Assembly (NCBI RefSeq): GCF_003945595.2
Contig: NW_024103862.1
Span: forward strand, 1,350,501 to 1,414,500
From: Pipra filicauda
Taxonomy: Eukaryota; Chordata; Aves; Passeriformes; Pipridae
Length of the DNA stretch: 64,000 bases
Direction: 5' to 3'
The notes below the pieces were generated by a model. The model ran no database searches. It saw only the letters and a list, made by a program, of their open reading frames with translations, and had not been told where the DNA came from. The position numbers were made by a program, and so were the translations under genes. Positions 63,173-64,000 of this stretch are shown piece by piece. Every line of letters begins with the position of its first letter. Positions within the stretch are counted from its first letter, which is position 1.

Positions 63173-63416
63173 TTTCTAGAGGGCCACATCTATTTCATTG
63201 ATGTCTTTTCTGCATAAGGGATCTCAAAATTGGACACAGTACTTGAGATGACATTTGATGCCTTCAAGCAAAGAGGGAGAAACCTCTGTTAAACTGCCTA
63301 TGAAACTCTTACTGCAGACCTGGATGGTCTCCTACTCTTTGTATTCTGCGTATACTGCGAGCATCCACAGCCCCTGGCAAAAGGCCTTGTATGCAGGCAA
63401 GGGGAATTAAAAGCGT

Positions 63417-63489
63417 AGGAGAATGCAGGCATTGATCCTGCTGCCTCTCACATGCTGAGCAAGCGCTCTACCACTTGACCTAATTACCC
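63417..63489 (-). pseudogene. tRNA-Ala (AGC) pseudogene, unit 6
   Basis: A recognisable 73-base copy with anticodon AGC (63454-63456) but several damaging changes: T4/C69 mismatch, G11/A24 mismatch in the D stem, C in place of the universal U33, A in place of G57, and T73 instead of A73. The T stem is GCAGG/CCTGC, still paired through a double change. G3:U70 and a T4 terminator persist. Confidence 0.85.
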
Positions 63490-63808
63490 ACTCTGCAAGG
63501 CTCTGCCTGAAGTCCTCTCCCCTCACAGACACCCACTCTGACTCAAGACACCTTGCACCCAAAGCTGGGCCCCCAAATGACCTCACTCTCACACCACCAA
63601 TTCACCCACTCACTTTATTGCTGGAGGTGATCCCTTAAAGTCCCAGTGCTCAGGTTCTACCATCCCCTGCCCAGTGTTAACCGAAAACTGCTTCATCTCC
63701 CCCATCAAGTGAAACAGTTCAATGCTGGGCTAACCTTGAACAGGAGCAACCTGGGCAGGGCCAACAGGCAGCCGTGCCACAGGATCTGGGCCAGAGCCAA
63801 AAGGACAC

Positions 63809-63897
63809 TCCTTCGAGCCGGAGTTGAACCAGCGACCTAAGGATGGCCGTGGAAGGGAGCCTACAGTCCTCCGCTCTACCAGCTGAGCTATCGAAGG
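63809..63897 (-). tRNA. tRNA-Tyr (GTA) with intron, unit 6, intact
   Basis: Identical to the unit 1 and unit 4 tRNA-Tyr genes over 89 bases. Intron at 63845-63860, anticodon at 63862-63864, T4 terminator present. Its partner tRNA-Ala is dead, so the Tyr gene has been kept while the Ala gene beside it was lost. Confidence 0.96.
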
Positions 63898-64000
63898 AAA
63901 CATGTGACCTGGACACCTCAAACACTCATCACACACTCATCCAACCATTCAGCTCTCACACCACTCCCACGTGTCTTCATGACTCTCTTTTGCAGGAAAT

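Larger units (their letters stand above)
55145..64000 (-). repeat. Tandem array of six tRNA-Ala/tRNA-Tyr units
   Basis: Six units, each with one tRNA-Ala(AGC) and, 391-401 bases further right, one tRNA-Tyr(GTA). All twelve copies are on the minus strand. Ala-to-Ala spacings are 1183, 1226, 1434, 3081 and 1281; the two long ones contain a CR1 and an ERV insertion. Flanks are shared as well: a CCCTGCACCCAAAGCCTGGG segment right of Ala, and a CACACACTCATCCAGCACTTCC segment right of Tyr. Each unit then has a diverged, minus-strand CR1-like stretch (about 56068-56215, 57250-57410, 58470-58620, 59920-60060, 63010-63240) that must have been present before the unit was multiplied. All twelve copies have a run of at least four T just after the tRNA 3' end. 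The array runs to the window's edge and may continue. Confidence 0.93.

Noticed and set aside
55514..63936. A recurring 'protein' reading AQLVERRTVGSLPRPSLGRW at several places in the array
   Set aside because: This is the translation of the intron-containing tRNA-Tyr gene and its flank, repeated because the tRNA is repeated. It is a well-known type of false gene call.
52446..64000. Search for the remaining DNAJC5B exons (HPD motif, cysteine string)
   Set aside because: No plus-strand match was found. Either they lie beyond 64000 or I missed a diverged exon.
1..64000. CRISPR arrays, bacterial operons, phage or plasmid modules
   Set aside because: The sequence is vertebrate nuclear DNA; no direct-repeat/spacer pattern or prokaryotic gene was seen.

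Overview
The window is bird nuclear DNA. The evidence is abundant CR1 LINE 3' ends finishing in ATTCTATG-type octamers, two LTRs of avian endogenous retrovirus type, AT-rich introns, and two first coding exons of vertebrate genes I recognise by protein sequence. No bacterial, plasmid or CRISPR features are present.

Layout. (1) Positions 1-30228 are read as intron 1 of PDE7A (minus strand). This stretch has no recognised exon. It holds a 3 kb broken CR1 element (16400-19382), a short CR1 tail (5650-5829), a possible old tRNA-type SINE scrap and simple repeats. (2) Positions 30229-30366 are coding exon 1 of PDE7A, the long PDE7A1-type N-terminus, 46 codons ending at a GT donor. It sits in a CpG island promoter (about 30150-31250) with a long GGA purine tract. 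(3) Positions 31262-32151 hold two CR1 fragments in opposite orientation at the island's outer edge. (4) About 32.2-52.3 kb lies between the genes and the 5' side of DNAJC5B: CR1 tails, an ERV LTR, a possible non-coding exon with strong splice signals (49421-49664), and an unexplained 159-codon ORF at 42325. (5) Positions 52339-52445 are the first coding exon of DNAJC5B (cysteine string protein beta, plus strand): the N-terminus and the beginning of the J domain, ending at a GT donor. (6) From about 55.14 kb to the window's end is a tandem array of six units. Each unit carries one tRNA-Ala(AGC) and one tRNA-Tyr(GTA) gene, all on the minus strand. The ancestral unit is about 1.2 kb. One unit is interrupted by a CR1 and another by the 5' part of an ERV.

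How the parts relate. PDE7A and DNAJC5B point away from each other, the same neighbourhood I recall for human 8q13. That human region also has a small Tyr/Ala tRNA group next to DNAJC5B, so the bird array looks like an expanded version of an old tRNA locus. No later DNAJC5B exon was seen downstream of 52445. The array therefore probably lies inside a DNAJC5B intron, transcribed by Pol III against the host gene. Copies range from intact to clearly broken. The most notable is a tRNA-Tyr gene whose 16-nt intron has shrunk to 3 nt.

Limits: everything was read by eye. Element boundaries are approximate (tens of bases) except for tRNA ends, splice junctions and the LTR edges. Family names of repeats are from memory.
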